A stretch of DNA of 64,000 nt, from the NCBI RefSeq assembly GCF_032854445.1, contig NW_027017956.1, forward strand, positions 1 to 64,000, in the 5' to 3' direction. Positions 23,657-36,483 of the stretch are shown piece by piece; the stretch's first letter is position 1, and every line of letters begins with the position of its first letter. Source of the stretch: Liolophura sinensis (lineage: Eukaryota > Mollusca > Polyplacophora > Chitonida > Chitonidae). Made by a program: the position numbers and the translations under genes. The notes under the pieces are model-generated. The model saw nothing but the letters and a program-made list of their open reading frames with translations, had not been told where the DNA came from and did no database searches.

Positions 23657-24553
23657 AAGAATTATTTTTAGAATAAATCGCTTCCAAACTCTGGTATATT
23701 CACCTTAGTTTAACTAAACGCCATCATATCGTATTTATGTTAATTACATGTAATATTGTAATAGGCATGTTCTTAAGTCAAGTGGCCCTTTGTTAGACTG
23801 TTTAGCCTTTCAAAACGGAAACTACAGGTATGCATATTTAAGAGAACTTAAGTTTGTCCTTTTTTAAAACCATTTTCTTCATTCCTCAATGAAAAATACA
23901 TGCATTGTTTCGCACCCCTATTTGCAACGTACTGGCAATGGGCCAAATGTGTAGAATACGATATCTGTGAAATTAATCTGACTGCAATAAGATCAGAAAA
24001 TTCGACCCCAATTCTTTGATGGTTTTCTCTACGGTTCTTCTATATCGGGACTAGTCTTGCTGACAATGGTAACTGATGCTCGTCGGCAGGTACACGTACG
24101 TTAATGAGATCAATAACTTTGTCTCTTTCTTTCAGGACAAATATGTAACTTATTAAACTAACGGTTTTGACAGATAAATGTAACAGCTCTGTGATCTCAT
24201 CATGTTAGAAATGAAATAAAAAATGCGATATAGACGTACTTGAGCTCCTAATATGTTTTTTCCAGAGTGCTTACGGTGGATTTCGTTTGGATTCTGTGAG
24301 GGTTTTGATAGGTCTGTTATATGTTAATTGTGTATTACTGAAAACTCGCTCCACTAACATTATATATACAAACATGTATGCTTAAAGCCTTCCTTTCACT
24401 AGGAAATAAAATAGCCTGAGTAGGAGCCTTGTCAGGTGGGGTTATGTATGGGAGGACTAAGGTTTGCCTGAAGTGAAAGACATAGGTACAGTAAATGGCG
24501 CAGAGACATACATGTCTTTACAGATAAATGTTATCTGATCGTCAGTTGCACAG
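23657..24553 (+). repeat. Module core, copy 5 (897 bp)
   Basis: Shares cggtggatttcg with copy 8, 11,568 bp downstream, and the two modules also share SINE subtype and array. Private gcaacgtactgg. Confidence 0.92.
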
Positions 24554-24912
24554 ACCGGCCGGATAGCACAGTTGGTAGAGCGTCCGCTTCGGACCGGTAG
24601 ATCCAGGATCAATCCTTGGTCGAGTCACACCTAAGACTTTAAAAGAGGAAGTTGTAACTTCCTCGTTTGGCGTTCAGCATGAAGGGATAGTGCAACGACT
24701 GGTTGACCCGTTTCAGCATAATGGCTCGGGCGGGGCGGGCTTACTTGCCTTCGGTAAGTCGTCTCAGTGATGCAGCCCTAAATAAAAGAGCGGTGAAAAT
24801 CCGTCCTGCAACAAGGAGGCACATTACACGTGCATGCACCCCAATGATTCCTTCGTCGTCATATGACTGAAAAATTGTTGAGTACGACGTTAAACCCCAA
24901 GCACTCACTCAC
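24554..24912 (+). mobile_element. tRNA-derived SINE, copy 5 (beta, short tail, indels)
   Basis: Beta subtype: gttgtaac, cagcataat, gcagcccta, cattacacg, ccccaatg. Several homopolymer length changes (ccggccgg, cttcggacc, gaagggatag, gcggggcgggc) look like consensus errors. The tail is one ACTC unit or more shorter, and the right target copy is eroded to cacttgcacag. Confidence 0.85.
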
Positions 24913-26102
24913 TTGCACAGCGACATACATACAAGATGAAGATTGTAATCGACATAATGGCATGTTCAGTTACAAAATGAACATTGTAATCATTGTAATA
25001 GCATGTTAAGTTACAAAGTGAACATTGTCATCCTTATAATTGCATGTTCAGTTACAAGATGAACATTGTAATCATTATAAAAACATCATCAGTTGCTAAG
25101 GTGAACATTGTAATCAGTATACAAGCATGCTCAGTTGCAAAATGGACATTGTAATCATTACATTAGCATATTCACTTACAAGATGAATATTGTAATCATT
25201 ATAATAACATCATCAGTTACAAAGTAAACATTGTATTCATTATATTAGCACGTTCAATTACAAGATGAACATTGTAATCATTATAAAAGCATGTTTAGTT
25301 ACAAGGTTAACATTGTAATCTTTATAATAGCATGTTCAGTTACAAGGTGGACATTGTAAGTATAAAAGCATGCTCAGTTGCAAAATGGACATTGTAATCA
25401 TTACATAAGCATATTCAGTTACAAGATGTATATTGTAATCATTATAATAACATCACCAGTTACAAAATGAACATTGTATTCATTATATTAGCACGTTCAA
25501 TTACAAGATGAACATTGTAATCATTATAATATCATGCTCAGTTGCAAGATGAAGATTGTAATCGACATAATAGCATGTTCAGTTACAAGATGAACATTGT
25601 AATCATTGTAATAGCATGTTCAGTTACAAAGTGAACATTGTAATCCTTAATAATTGCATGTAGTTACAAGATGACAGCCCAGATGAACATTGTAATCATT
25701 ATAAAAACATCATCAGTTCCAAGGTGAACATTGTAATCAGTATACAAGCATGCTCAGTTGCGAATGGACATTGTAATCATTGCAATAGCATATTCAGTTA
25801 CAAGATGAGCAATGTAATCATTATAATAGCATGCTCAATTACAAGATGAAGATTGTAATTCGTATAATAGCATGCTCAGTTACAACATGAACATTGTAAT
25901 CATTATAATAGCATGTTCAGTTACAAGATGAACATTGTAATCAGTATAATAGCATGCTCAGTTACAAAATTAATATTTTAATTATTACACTAGTATGCCC
26001 AGTTACAAGATGAACATTGTAATCAGTATAATAGCGTGCTCAGTTACAAGATGAGCAATGTAATCATTATAATAGCATGTTCAGTTACCAGATGAACATT
26101 GT
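24913..26102 (+). repeat. 41-bp satellite array 5 (1172 bp from 24931), with S-module remnant
   Basis: Near-copy of array 8: both carry gtcatccttataattg, aaggttaacattg, gatgtatattg and catcaccagttac. It differs from array 8 by many one-base indels (gttgctaagg, cttaataattg, gttgcgaatgg) and a short insertion near 25672 (gatgacagcccagatg). No gcgtcaacgg marker. Terminal class T1. Confidence 0.93.
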
Positions 26103-26645
26103 AAGAATTATTTTTAGAATAAATCGCTTCCAAACTCTGGTATATTCACCTAGTTTAACTAAACGCCATCATATCGTATTTATGTTAATTACATGTAATA
26201 TTGTAATAGGCATGTTCCTAAGTCAAGTGGCCCTTTGTTAGACTGTTTTAGCCTTTCAAAACGGAAACTACAGGTATGCATATTTAAGAGAACTTAAGTT
26301 TGTCCTTTTTTAAAAACCATTTTCTTCATTCCTCAATGAAAAATACATGCATTGTTTCGCACCCCTATTTGCAGCGTACTGGCAATGGCCAAATGTGTAG
26401 AATACGATATCTGTGAAATTAATCTGACTGCAATAAAATCAGAAAATTCGACCCCAATTCTTTGATGGTTTGCTTAAAGTTTTCCTTTCACTAGGAAATA
26501 AAATAGCCTGAGTAGGAGCCTTGTCAGGTGGGGTTATGTATGGGAGGACTAAGGTTTGCCTGAAGTGAAAGACATAGGTACAGTAAATGGCGCAGAGACA
26601 TACATGTCTTTACAGATAAATGTTATCTGATCGTCAGTTGCACAG
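26103..26645 (+). repeat. Module core, copy 6 (543 bp, 354-bp internal deletion)
   Basis: Upstream it follows the standard core as far as gatggttt, then continues directly with gcttaaag (junction at 26468-26472). The missing 354 bp correspond to 865-1218 of copy 1. GTTT is present at both ends of the loss if the parent carried catgtttgctt, as copies 2, 10 and 14 do. Extra one-base indels (ttcacctagttt, gttttagcc, ttaaaaacc, aatggccaaatg) continue the disturbed stretch from copy 5. Confidence 0.9.
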
Positions 26646-27012
26646 ACCGGCCCGGATAGCACAGTTGGTAGAGCGTCCGCTTCGGGACCGGTAGATCCAG
26701 GATCAATCCTTGGTCGCGTCACACCTAAGACTTTAAAAGAGGAAGTTGTGACTTCCTCGTTTGGCGTTCAGCATGAAGGGGGATAGTGCAACGACTGGTT
26801 GACCCGTTTCAGTATAATGGCTCGGGCGGGGCGGCTCACTTGCCTTCGGTAAGTCGTCTCAGTGATGCAGCACTAAATAAAAGAGCGGTGAAAATCCGTC
26901 CTGCAACAAGGAGGCACATTAAACGTGCATGCACCCTAATGATTCCTTCGTCGTCATATGACTGAAAAATTGTTGAGTACGACGTTAAACCCCAAGCACT
27001 CACTCACTCACT
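26646..27012 (+). mobile_element. tRNA-derived SINE, copy 6 (alpha, full length)
   Basis: 367 bp, alpha. Private changes ggtcgcgtcac and gcggctcactt. The one-base indels of the preceding 2 kb stop here. Module type L. Confidence 0.9.
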
Positions 27013-27211
27013 CAGTTGCACAGCGACATACATGTCTATACAGAAAAATGCTATCTGATCGCAGTCAGTGTAAAATTCCTGACGGTGTTTACTGTGCAGC
27101 AGAGATTCAGGATGGTGCTTACTGTGTAGCAGAGTTTCAGGATGGTATTTACTGTGCAGCAGAGATTCAGGATGGTGTTTACGGTGCAACAGAGATTCAG
27201 TATGGTGTTAA
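27013..27211 (+). repeat. Second 50-bp unit and 30-bp minisatellite, copy 6
   Basis: Minisatellite from 27081. It gives the same predicted translation as L copies 3 and 12. Confidence 0.85.
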
Positions 27212-27736
27212 TTGATTTAATCAACGATTCAGGAAAACACAGTGATCCAGGTTTAGAAGCTTCAGGTTATATTAATATCTTGAAGTAATGATACTGCGTT
27301 GCTTGAAACCATTTAAACATCCGAATTCCACTGACTCTGTCAACACGCTGGATGAAAGAATATATTGGAGTGAAATCAGATAGAGAAACACATGATTTTT
27401 TATCGGCCTCACAACGTTTTACATTTTACTTACTTATTTAATTTTTGTTTGAGGAGGGCCTCAGTTACCGAGGGGGTCAGCACGCCATCGCCCTCTGTAA
27501 TCCCACATGGAACACTGGGGTTAGAGCTGATTTCCTAGCTGGCACCATCTTTTAAGTGCCAATATTGAGAAATGCCTTCTATTTCTTCTCAACGATCAAC
27601 GGTACAAAGATGCAGTTTGGACCAAATACACGCTAAAAAGCTCATCTTATCCCCACACATTATCCACACTAAATCTTTCATTTTTCCCCTCAGCTGAAAT
27701 AGACTAAATCCAGTTAAAGAGACTCGTGTCTTATGA
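27212..27736 (+). repeat. L-specific segment, copy 6 (525 bp)
   Basis: Standard. One private base, catgattttttatcgg for catgattttctatcgg, lengthens the T run and slightly strengthens a possible Pol III stop. Confidence 0.85.
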
Positions 27737-30700
27737 TAGCATGCTCAGTTACAAGATAAACATTGTAAACATTATATTATCACGCTCACTTACAAGGTAA
27801 ACATTGTAATCATTATAATAGAAAGCTCAGTTACAAGATGAAAATTGTAATCATAATAGCATGTTCAGTTACAAGATGAATATTGTAATCATTATAATAA
27901 CATCATCAGTTACAAAATGAACATTGTATTCATTATATTAGCACGTTCAATTACAACATGAACATTGTAATCATTATAATAGCATGCTCAGTTACAAGAT
28001 GAACATTGTAAACAGTATAATAGCGTGCCCATTTACAAAATGAACATTGTCATCATTATAATAGCATGCTAAGTTACAAGATGAACATTGTAATCATTAT
28101 AAAAACATCATCAGTTACAAGGTGAACATTGTAATCAGTATAAAAGCATGCTCAGTTGCAAAATGAACATTGTAATCATTATAATAGCATGTTCAGTTAC
28201 AAGGTGAACATTGTAATTATTATAAAAACATGCCCAGTTACAAGATGAACATTGTAATACTTCTAATAGCATGTTCAGTTACGAAGTGAACATTGTAATC
28301 ATTATAATAGCATGCTCAGTTTCAAGATAAACATTGTAATCATTATAATATCATTTTCAGTTGCAATCTGAAGATTGTAATCGACATAATAGCATGTTCA
28401 GTTACAAGATGAACATTGTAATCATTGTAATAGCATGTTCAGTTACAAAGTGAACATTGTAATCCTTATAATTGCATGTTCAGTTACAAGATGAACATTG
28501 TAATCATAATAAAAACATCATCAGTTGCAAGGTGAACATTGTAATCAGTATACAAGCATGCTCAGTTGCAAATTGGACAATGTAATCATTACAATAGCAT
28601 ATTCAGTTACAAGATGAACATTGTAATCATTATAATCAAGTGCTCAGTTACAAGGTGAACATTATAATCATTACAATAGCGTGCTCAGTTACAAGATGAA
28701 CATTGTAATCAGTATAAAAACATGCCCAGTTACAAGATGAACATTGTAATAGTTAAAATAGCATGATCAGTTACGAAGTGAACATTGTAATCATTATAAT
28801 ATCATTTTCAGTTGCAAGATGAACATTGTAATCATTATAATATCATTTTCAGTTACAAGATAAAGATTGTAATCGACATAATAGCATGTTCAGTTACAAG
28901 ATGAACATTGTAATCATTGTAATAGCATGTTCAGTTACAAAGTAAACATTGTAATCATTATAATAGCGTCAACGGTTACAAAATCACCATTGTAATCAAT
29001 ATAATAGCATGCTCAGTTACAAAATGAATATTGCAATTATTATATTAGCATATGTAGTTACAAGACGAACATTGTAATCATTATTATAGCATATGTAGTT
29101 ACAAGATGAACATTGTAATCATTATAAAAACATCATCAGTTACAAGGTGAACATTGTAATCAGTATAAAAGCATGCTCAGTTGCAAAATGGATATTGTGA
29201 TCATTACATTAGCATATTCACTTACAAGATGAACATTGTAATCATTATAATAATGTGCTCAGTTACAAGGTGAACAATGTAATCTTTGTAATAGCATGTT
29301 CAGTTACAAAGTGAACATTGTAATCCTTATAATTGCATGTTCAGTTACAAAGTGAACATTGTAATCATTATAAAAACATCATCAGTTGCAAGGTGAACAT
29401 TGTAATCAGTATACAAGCATGCTCAGTTGCAAAATGGACATTGTAATCATTACAATAGCATATTCAGTTACAAGATGAACATTGTAATCATTAGAATAAT
29501 GCGCTCAGTTACAAGGTGAACCATGTAATCATTGTAAAAGCATGTTCAGTTACAAAGTGAACATTGTAATCCTTATAATTGCATGTTCAGTTACAAGATG
29601 AACATTGTAATCATTATAAAAACATAAACAGTTACAAGGTGAACATTGTAATCAGTATACAAGCATGCTCAGTTGCAAAATGGACATTGTAATCATTACA
29701 TTAGCATATTCACTTACAAGATGAACATTGTAATCATTATAATAACATCATCAGTTACAACATAAGCATTGTATTCATTATATTAGCTCGTTCACTTACA
29801 AGATAAACATTGTAATCATTATAAAAGCATGTTCAGTTACAAGGTGAACATAGTAATCATTTTAAAAACATGCTCAGTTGCAAGATGAAGATTGTAATCG
29901 ACATAATAGCATGTTCAGTTATAAGATGAACATTGTAATCATTATAAAAACATCATCAGTTGCAAGGTGAACATTGTAATCAGTATACAAGCATGCTCAG
30001 TTGCAAGATAAACATTGTAATCATTACATTAGCATATTCACTTACAAGATGAATATTGTAATCATTATAATAACATCATCAGTTACAAAGTAAACATTGT
30101 ATTCATTATATTAGCACGTTCAATTACAAGATGAACATTGTAATCATTATAAAAGCATGTTCAGTTACAAGGTGAACATTGTAATCTTTATAAAAACATG
30201 CTCAGTTACAAGATGAACATTCTAATCATTATAATAGCATGTTCATTTACAAGGTGGACATTGTAAGTATAAAAGCATGCTCAGTTGCAAAATGGACATT
30301 GTAATCATTACATAAGCATATTTAGTTACAAGATGAATATTGTAATCATTATATAAACATCATCAGTTACAAAATGAACATTGTATTCATTATATTAGCA
30401 CGTTCAATTACAGGATGAACATTGTAATCATTATAATATTATGCTCAGTTGCAAGATAAAGATTGTAATCGACATAATAGCATGTTCAGTTACAAGATGA
30501 ACATTGTAATCATTGTAATAGCATGTTCAGTTACAAAGTGAACATTGTAATCCTTATAATTGCATGTTCAGTTACAAGATGAACGTTGTAATCATTATAA
30601 AAACATCATCAGTTCCTAGGTGAACATTGTAATCAGTATACAAGCATGCTCAGTTGCAAAATGGACATTGTAATCATTGCAATAGCATATTCAGTTACAA

Positions 30701-31163
30701 GATGAACATTGCAATCATTATAATAATGTGCTCAGTTACAAGGAGAACATTGAAATTATTACAATAGCGTGCTCAGTTACAAGGTGAACATTGTAATCAT
30801 TATAAAAACATGCCCAGTTACAAGATGAACATTGTAATAGTTAAAATAGCATGCTCAAATACAAGATGAGCAATGTAATCATTATAATAGCATGCTCAAT
30901 TACAAGATGAAAATTGTAATTCGTATAATAGCATGCTCAGTTACAACATGAACATTGTAATCATTATAATAGCATGTTCAGTTACAAGATGAACATTGTA
31001 ATCAGAAAAATAGCATGCTCAGTTACAAAATTAATATTTTAATTATTACACTAGTATGCCCAGTTACAAGATGAACATTGTAATCAGTATAATAGCGTGC
31101 TCAGTTACAAGATGAGCAATGTAATCATTATAATAGCATGTTCAGTTACCAGATGAACATTGT
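27737..31163 (+). repeat. 41-bp satellite array 6 (3427 bp)
   Basis: L-type lead, one gcgtcaacgg marker (28966), terminal class T2. The lead and marker parts follow the order of arrays 1 and 4 respectively, so it reads as a near-complete example of L-lead plus one higher-order turn. Private forms include gttgcaatctgaag and aatcagaaaaatagc in the terminal block. Confidence 0.95.
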
Positions 31164-32059
31164 AAGAATTATTTTTAGAATAAATCGCTTCCAAACTCTG
31201 GTATATTCACCTTAGTTTAACTAAACGCCATCATATCGTATTTATGTTAATTACATGTAATATTGTAATAGGCATGTTCTTAAGTCAAGTGGCCCTTTGT
31301 TAGACTGTTTAGCCTTTCAAAACGGAAACTACAGGTATGCATATTTAAGAGAACTTATGTTTGTCCTTTTTTAAAACCATTTTCTTCATTCCTCAATGAA
31401 AAATACATGCATTGTTTCGCACCCCTATTTGCAGCGTACTGGCAATGGGCCAAATGTGTAGAATACGATATCTGTGAAATTAATCTGACTGCAATAAAAT
31501 CAGAAAATTCGACCCCAATTCTTTTATGGTTTTCTCTACGGTTCTTCTATATCGGGACTAGTCTTGCTGACAATGGTAACTGATGCTCGTCGGCAGGTAC
31601 ACGTACGTTAATGAGATCAATAACTTTGTCTCTTTCTTTCAGGACAAATATGTAACTTATTAAACTAACGGTTTTGACAGATAAATGTAACAGCTCTGTG
31701 ATCTCATCATGTTAGAAATGAAATAACAAATGCGATATAGACGTACTTGAGCTCCGAACATGTTTTTCCAGAGTGCTTACGGTGGACTTCGTTTGGATTC
31801 TGTGAGGGTTTTGATAGGTCTGTTATATGTTAATTGTGGATTACTGAAAACTCGCTCCACTAACATTATATATACAAACATGTATGCTTAAAGCCTTCCT
31901 TTCACTAGGAAATAAAATAGCCTGAGTAGGAGCCTTGTCAGGTGGGGTTATGTATGGGAGGACTAAGGTTTGCCTGAAGTGAAAGACATAGGTACAGTAA
32001 ATGGCGCAGAGACATACATGTCTTTACAGATAAATGTTATCTGATCGTCAGTTGCACAG
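31164..32059 (+). repeat. Module core, copy 7 (896 bp)
   Basis: Shares ttaattgtggattac with copies 10 and 14. Private gagctccgaacatg and a one-T-shorter atgtttttccag. Confidence 0.92.
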
Positions 32060-32426
32060 ACCGGCCCGGATAGCACAGTTGGTAGAGCGTCCGCTTCGGG
32101 ACCGGTAGATCCAGGATCAATCCTTGGTCGAGTCACACCTAAGACTTTAAAAGAGGAAGTTGTGACTTCCTCTTTTGGCGTTCAGCATGAAGGGGGATAG
32201 TGCAACGACTGGTTGACCCGTTTCAGTATAATGGCTCGGGCGGGGCGGCTTACTTGCCTTCGGTAAGTCGTCTCAGTGATGCAGCACTAAATAAAAGAGC
32301 GGTGAAAATCCGTCCTGCAACAAGGAGGCACATTAAACGTGCATGCACCCTAATGATTCCTTCGTCGTCATATGACTGAAAAATTGTTGAGTACGACGTT
32401 AAACCCCAAGCACTCACTCACTCACA
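32060..32426 (+). mobile_element. tRNA-derived SINE, copy 7 (alpha, full length)
   Basis: 367 bp. Private cttcctcttttgg creates a TTTT run at about 32174, mid-body. The tail ends ctcacacag instead of ctcactcag. Module type L. Confidence 0.9.
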
Positions 32427-32625
32427 CAGTTGCACAGCGACATACATGTCTATACAGAAAAATGCTATCTGATCGCAGTCAGTGTAAAATTCCTGACGGT
32501 GTTTACTGTGCAGCAGAGATTCAGGATGGTGCTTACTGTGTAGCAGAGTTTCAGGATGGTATTTACTGTGCAGCAGAGATTCAGGATGGTGTTTACGGTG
32601 CAACAGAGATTCAGTATGGTGTTAA
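32427..32625 (+). repeat. Second 50-bp unit and 30-bp minisatellite, copy 7
   Basis: Minisatellite from 32495, same unit count as copies 3 and 6. Confidence 0.85.
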
Positions 32626-33150
32626 TTGATTTAATCAACGATTCAGGAAAACACAGTGATCCAGGTTTAGAAGCTTCAGGTTATATTAATATCTTGAAGT
32701 AATGATACTTCGTTGCTTGAAACCATTTAAACATCCGAATTCCACTGACTCTGTCAACACGCTGGATGAAAGAATATATTGGAGTGAAATCAGATAGAGA
32801 AACACATGATTTTCTATCGGCCTCACAACGTTTTACATTTTACTTACTTATTTAATTTTTGTTTGAGGAGGGCCTCAGTTACCGAGGGGGTCAGCACGCC
32901 ATCGCCCTCTGTAATCCCACATGGAACACTGGGGTTAGAGCTGATTTCCTAGCTGGCACCATCTTTTAAGTGCCAATATTGAGAAATGCCTTCTATTTCT
33001 TCTCAACGATCAACGGTACAAAGATGCAGTTTGGACCAAATACACGCTAAAAAGCTCATCTTATCCCCACACATTATCCACACTAAATCTTTCATTTTTC
33101 CCCTCAGCTGAAATAGACTAAATCCAGTTAAAGAGACTCGTGTCTTATGA
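32626..33150 (+). repeat. L-specific segment, copy 7 (525 bp)
   Basis: Standard, with gatacttcgttg shared with copy 3. Confidence 0.85.
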
Positions 33151-35224
33151 TAGCATGCTCAGTTACAAGATAAACATTGTAAACATTATATTATCACGCT
33201 CACTTACAAGGTAAACATTGTAATCATTATAATAGAAAGCTCAGTTACAAGATGAAAATTGTAATCATAATAGCATGTTCAGTTACAAGATGAATATTGT
33301 AATCATTATAATAACATCATCAGTTACAAAATGAACATTGTATTCATTATATTGGCACGTTCATTTACAACATGAACATTGTAATCATTATAATAGCATG
33401 CTCAGTTACAAGATGAACATTGTAAACAGTATAATAGCGTGCCCATTTACAAAATGAACATTGTCATCATTATAATAGCATGCTAAGTTACAAGATGAAC
33501 ATTGTAATCATTATAAAAACATCATCAGTTACAAGGTGAACATTGTAATCAGTATAAAAGCATGCTCAGTTGCAAAATGAACATTGTAATCATTATAATA
33601 GCATGTTCAGTTACAAGGTGAACATTGTAATTATTATAAAAACATGCCCAGTTACAAGATGAACATTGTAATACTTCTAATAGCATGTTCAGTTACGAAG
33701 TGAACATTGTAATCATTATAATAGCATGCTCAGTTTCAAGATAAACATTGTAATCATTATAATATCATTTTCAGTTGCAAGATGAAGATTGTAATCGACA
33801 TAATAGCATGTTCAGTTACAAGATGAACATTGTAATCATTGTAATAGTATGTTCAGTTAAAAAGTGAACATTGTAATCCTTATAATTGCATGTTCAGTTA
33901 CAAGATGAACATTGTAATCATGATAAAAACATAATCAGTTGCAAGGTGAACATTGTAATCAGTATACAAGCATGCTCAGTTGCAAATTGGACATTGTAAT
34001 CATTACAATAGCATATTCAGTTACAAGATGAACATTGTAATCATTATAATCAAGTGCTCAGTTACAAGGTGAACATTATAATCATTAAAATAGCGTGCTC
34101 AGTTACAAGATGAACATTGTAATCATTATAAAAACATGCCCAGTTACAAGATGAACATTGTAATAGTTAAAATAGCATGATCAGTTACGAAGTAAACATT
34201 GTAATCATTATAACATCATTTTCAGTTGCAAGATAAACATTGTAATCAGTATACAAGCATGCTCAGTTGCAAGATAAACATTGTAATCATTACATTAGCA
34301 TATTCACTTACAAGATGAATATTGTAATCATTATAATAACATCATCAGTTACAAAGTAAACATTTTATTCATTATATTAGCACGTTCAATTACAAGATGA
34401 ACATTGTAATAATTATAAAACCATGTTCAGTTACAAGGTGAACATTGTAATCTTTATAATAGCATGTTCAGTTACAAGGTGGACATTGTAAGTATAAAAG
34501 CATGCTCAGTTGCAAAATGGACATTGTAATCATTACATAAGCATATTCAGTTACAAGATGAATATTGTAATCATTATAATAACATCATCAGTTACAAAAT
34601 GAACATTGTATTCATTATATTAGCACGTTCAATTACAAGATGAACATTGTAATCATTATAATATCATGCTCAGTTGCAAGATGAAGATTGTAATCGACAT
34701 AACAGCATGTTCAGTTACAAGATGAACATTGTAAACATTGTAATAGCATGTTCAGTTACAAAGTGAACATTGTAATCCTTATAATTGCATGTTCAGTTAC
34801 AAGATGAACATTGTAATCATTATAAAAACATCATCAGTTCCAAGGTGAACATTGTAATCAGTATACAAGCATGCTCAGTTGCAAAATGGACATTGTAATC
34901 ATTGCAATAGCATATTCAGTTACGAGATGAGCAATGTAATCATTATAATAGCATGCTCAATTACAAGATGAAGATTGTAATTCGTATAATAGCATGCTCA
35001 GTTACAACATGAACATTGTAATCATTATAATAGCATGTTCAGTTACAAGATGAACATTGTAATCAGTATAATAGCATGCTCAGTTACAAAATTAATATTT
35101 TAATTATTACACTAGTATGCCCAGTTACAAGATGAACATTGTAATCAGTATAATAGCGTGCTCAGTTACAAGATGAGCAATGTAATCATTATAATAGCAT
35201 GTTCAGTTACCAGATGAACATTGT
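33151..35224 (+). repeat. 41-bp satellite array 7 (2074 bp)
   Basis: Starts colinear with array 1 at an offset of exactly 30,678 bp, including the distinctive double gcaagataaac junction near 34227, but ends in class T1 where array 1 ends in T2. No gcgtcaacgg marker. Confidence 0.95.
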
Positions 35225-36121
35225 AAGAATTATTTTTAGAATAAATCGCTTCCAAACTCTGGTATATTCACCTTAGTTTAACTAAACGCCATCATATCGT
35301 ATTTATGTTAATTACATGTAATATTTTAATAGGCATGTTCTTAAATCAAATGGCCCTTTGTTAGACTGTTTAGCCTTTCAAAACGGAAACTACAGGTATG
35401 CATATTTAAGAGAACTTATGTTTGTCCTTTTTTAAAACCATTTTCTTCATTCCTCAATGAAAAATACATGCATTGTTTCGCACCCCTATTTGCAGCGTTC
35501 TGGCAAGGGGCCAAATGTGTAGAATACGATATCTGTGAAATTAATCTGACTGCAATAAAATCAGAAAATTCGACCCCAATTCATTTATGGTTTTCTCTAC
35601 GGTTCTTCTATATCGGGACTAGTCTTGCTGACAATGGTAACTGATGCTCGTCGGCAGGTACACGTACGTTAATGAGATCAATAACTTTGTCTCTTTCTTT
35701 CAGGACAAATATGTAACTTATTAAACTAACGGTTTTGACAGATAAATGTAACAGCTCTGTGATCTCATCATGTTAGAAATGAAATAAAAAATGCGATATA
35801 GACGTACTTGAGCTCCTAATATGTCTTTTCCAGAGTGCTTACGGTGGATTTCGTTTGGATTCTGTGAGGGTTTTGATAGGTCTGTTATATGTTAATTCTG
35901 TATTACTGAAAACTCGCTCCACTAACATTATATATACAAACATGTATGCTTAAAGCCTTCCTTTCACTAGGAAATAAAATAGCCTGAGTAGGAGCCTTGT
36001 CAGGTGGGGTTATGTATGGGAGGACTAAGGTTTGCCTGAAGTGAAAGACATAGGTACAGTAAATGGCGCAGAGACATACATGTCTTTACAGATAAATGTT
36101 ATCTGATCGTCAGTTGCACAG
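35225..36121 (+). repeat. Module core, copy 8 (897 bp)
   Basis: A mosaic: aatattttaatagg/cttaaatcaaatgg as in copies 3 and 15, caaggggcc and ttaattctg as in copy 1, cggtggatttcg as in copy 5. Confidence 0.92.
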
Positions 36122-36483
36122 ACCGGCCCGGATAGCACAGTTGGTAGAGCGTCCGCTTCGGGACCGGTAGATCCAGGATCAATCCTTGGTCGAGTCACAC
36201 CTAAGACTTTAAAAGAGGAAGTTGTAACTTCCTCGTTTGGCGTTCAGCATGAAGGGGATAGTGCAACGACTGGTTGACCCGTTTCAGCATAATGGCTCGG
36301 GCGGGGCGGCTTACTTGCCTTCGGTAAGTCGTCTCAGTGATGCAGCCCTAAATAAAAGAGCGGTGAAAATCCGTCCTGCAACAAGGAGGCACATTACACG
36401 TGCATGCACCCCAATGATTCCTTCGTCGTCATATGACTGAAAAATTGTTGAGTACGACGTTAAACCCCAAGCACTCACTCACT
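36122..36483 (+). mobile_element. tRNA-derived SINE, copy 8 (beta)
   Basis: 362 bp with two fewer tail bases groups than the L copies. The clearest beta sequence, free of the indels seen in copy 5. The gttgtaac form extends the inverted repeat to gaggaagtt/aacttcctc. A 67-codon frame at 36237-36440 needs a TTG start and is the SINE itself, not a gene. Confidence 0.88.

Noticed and set aside
36237-36440. 67-codon open frame, also at 44394-44597
   Set aside because: Lies wholly inside the SINE body, starts with TTG rather than ATG, and is broken in most SINE copies.
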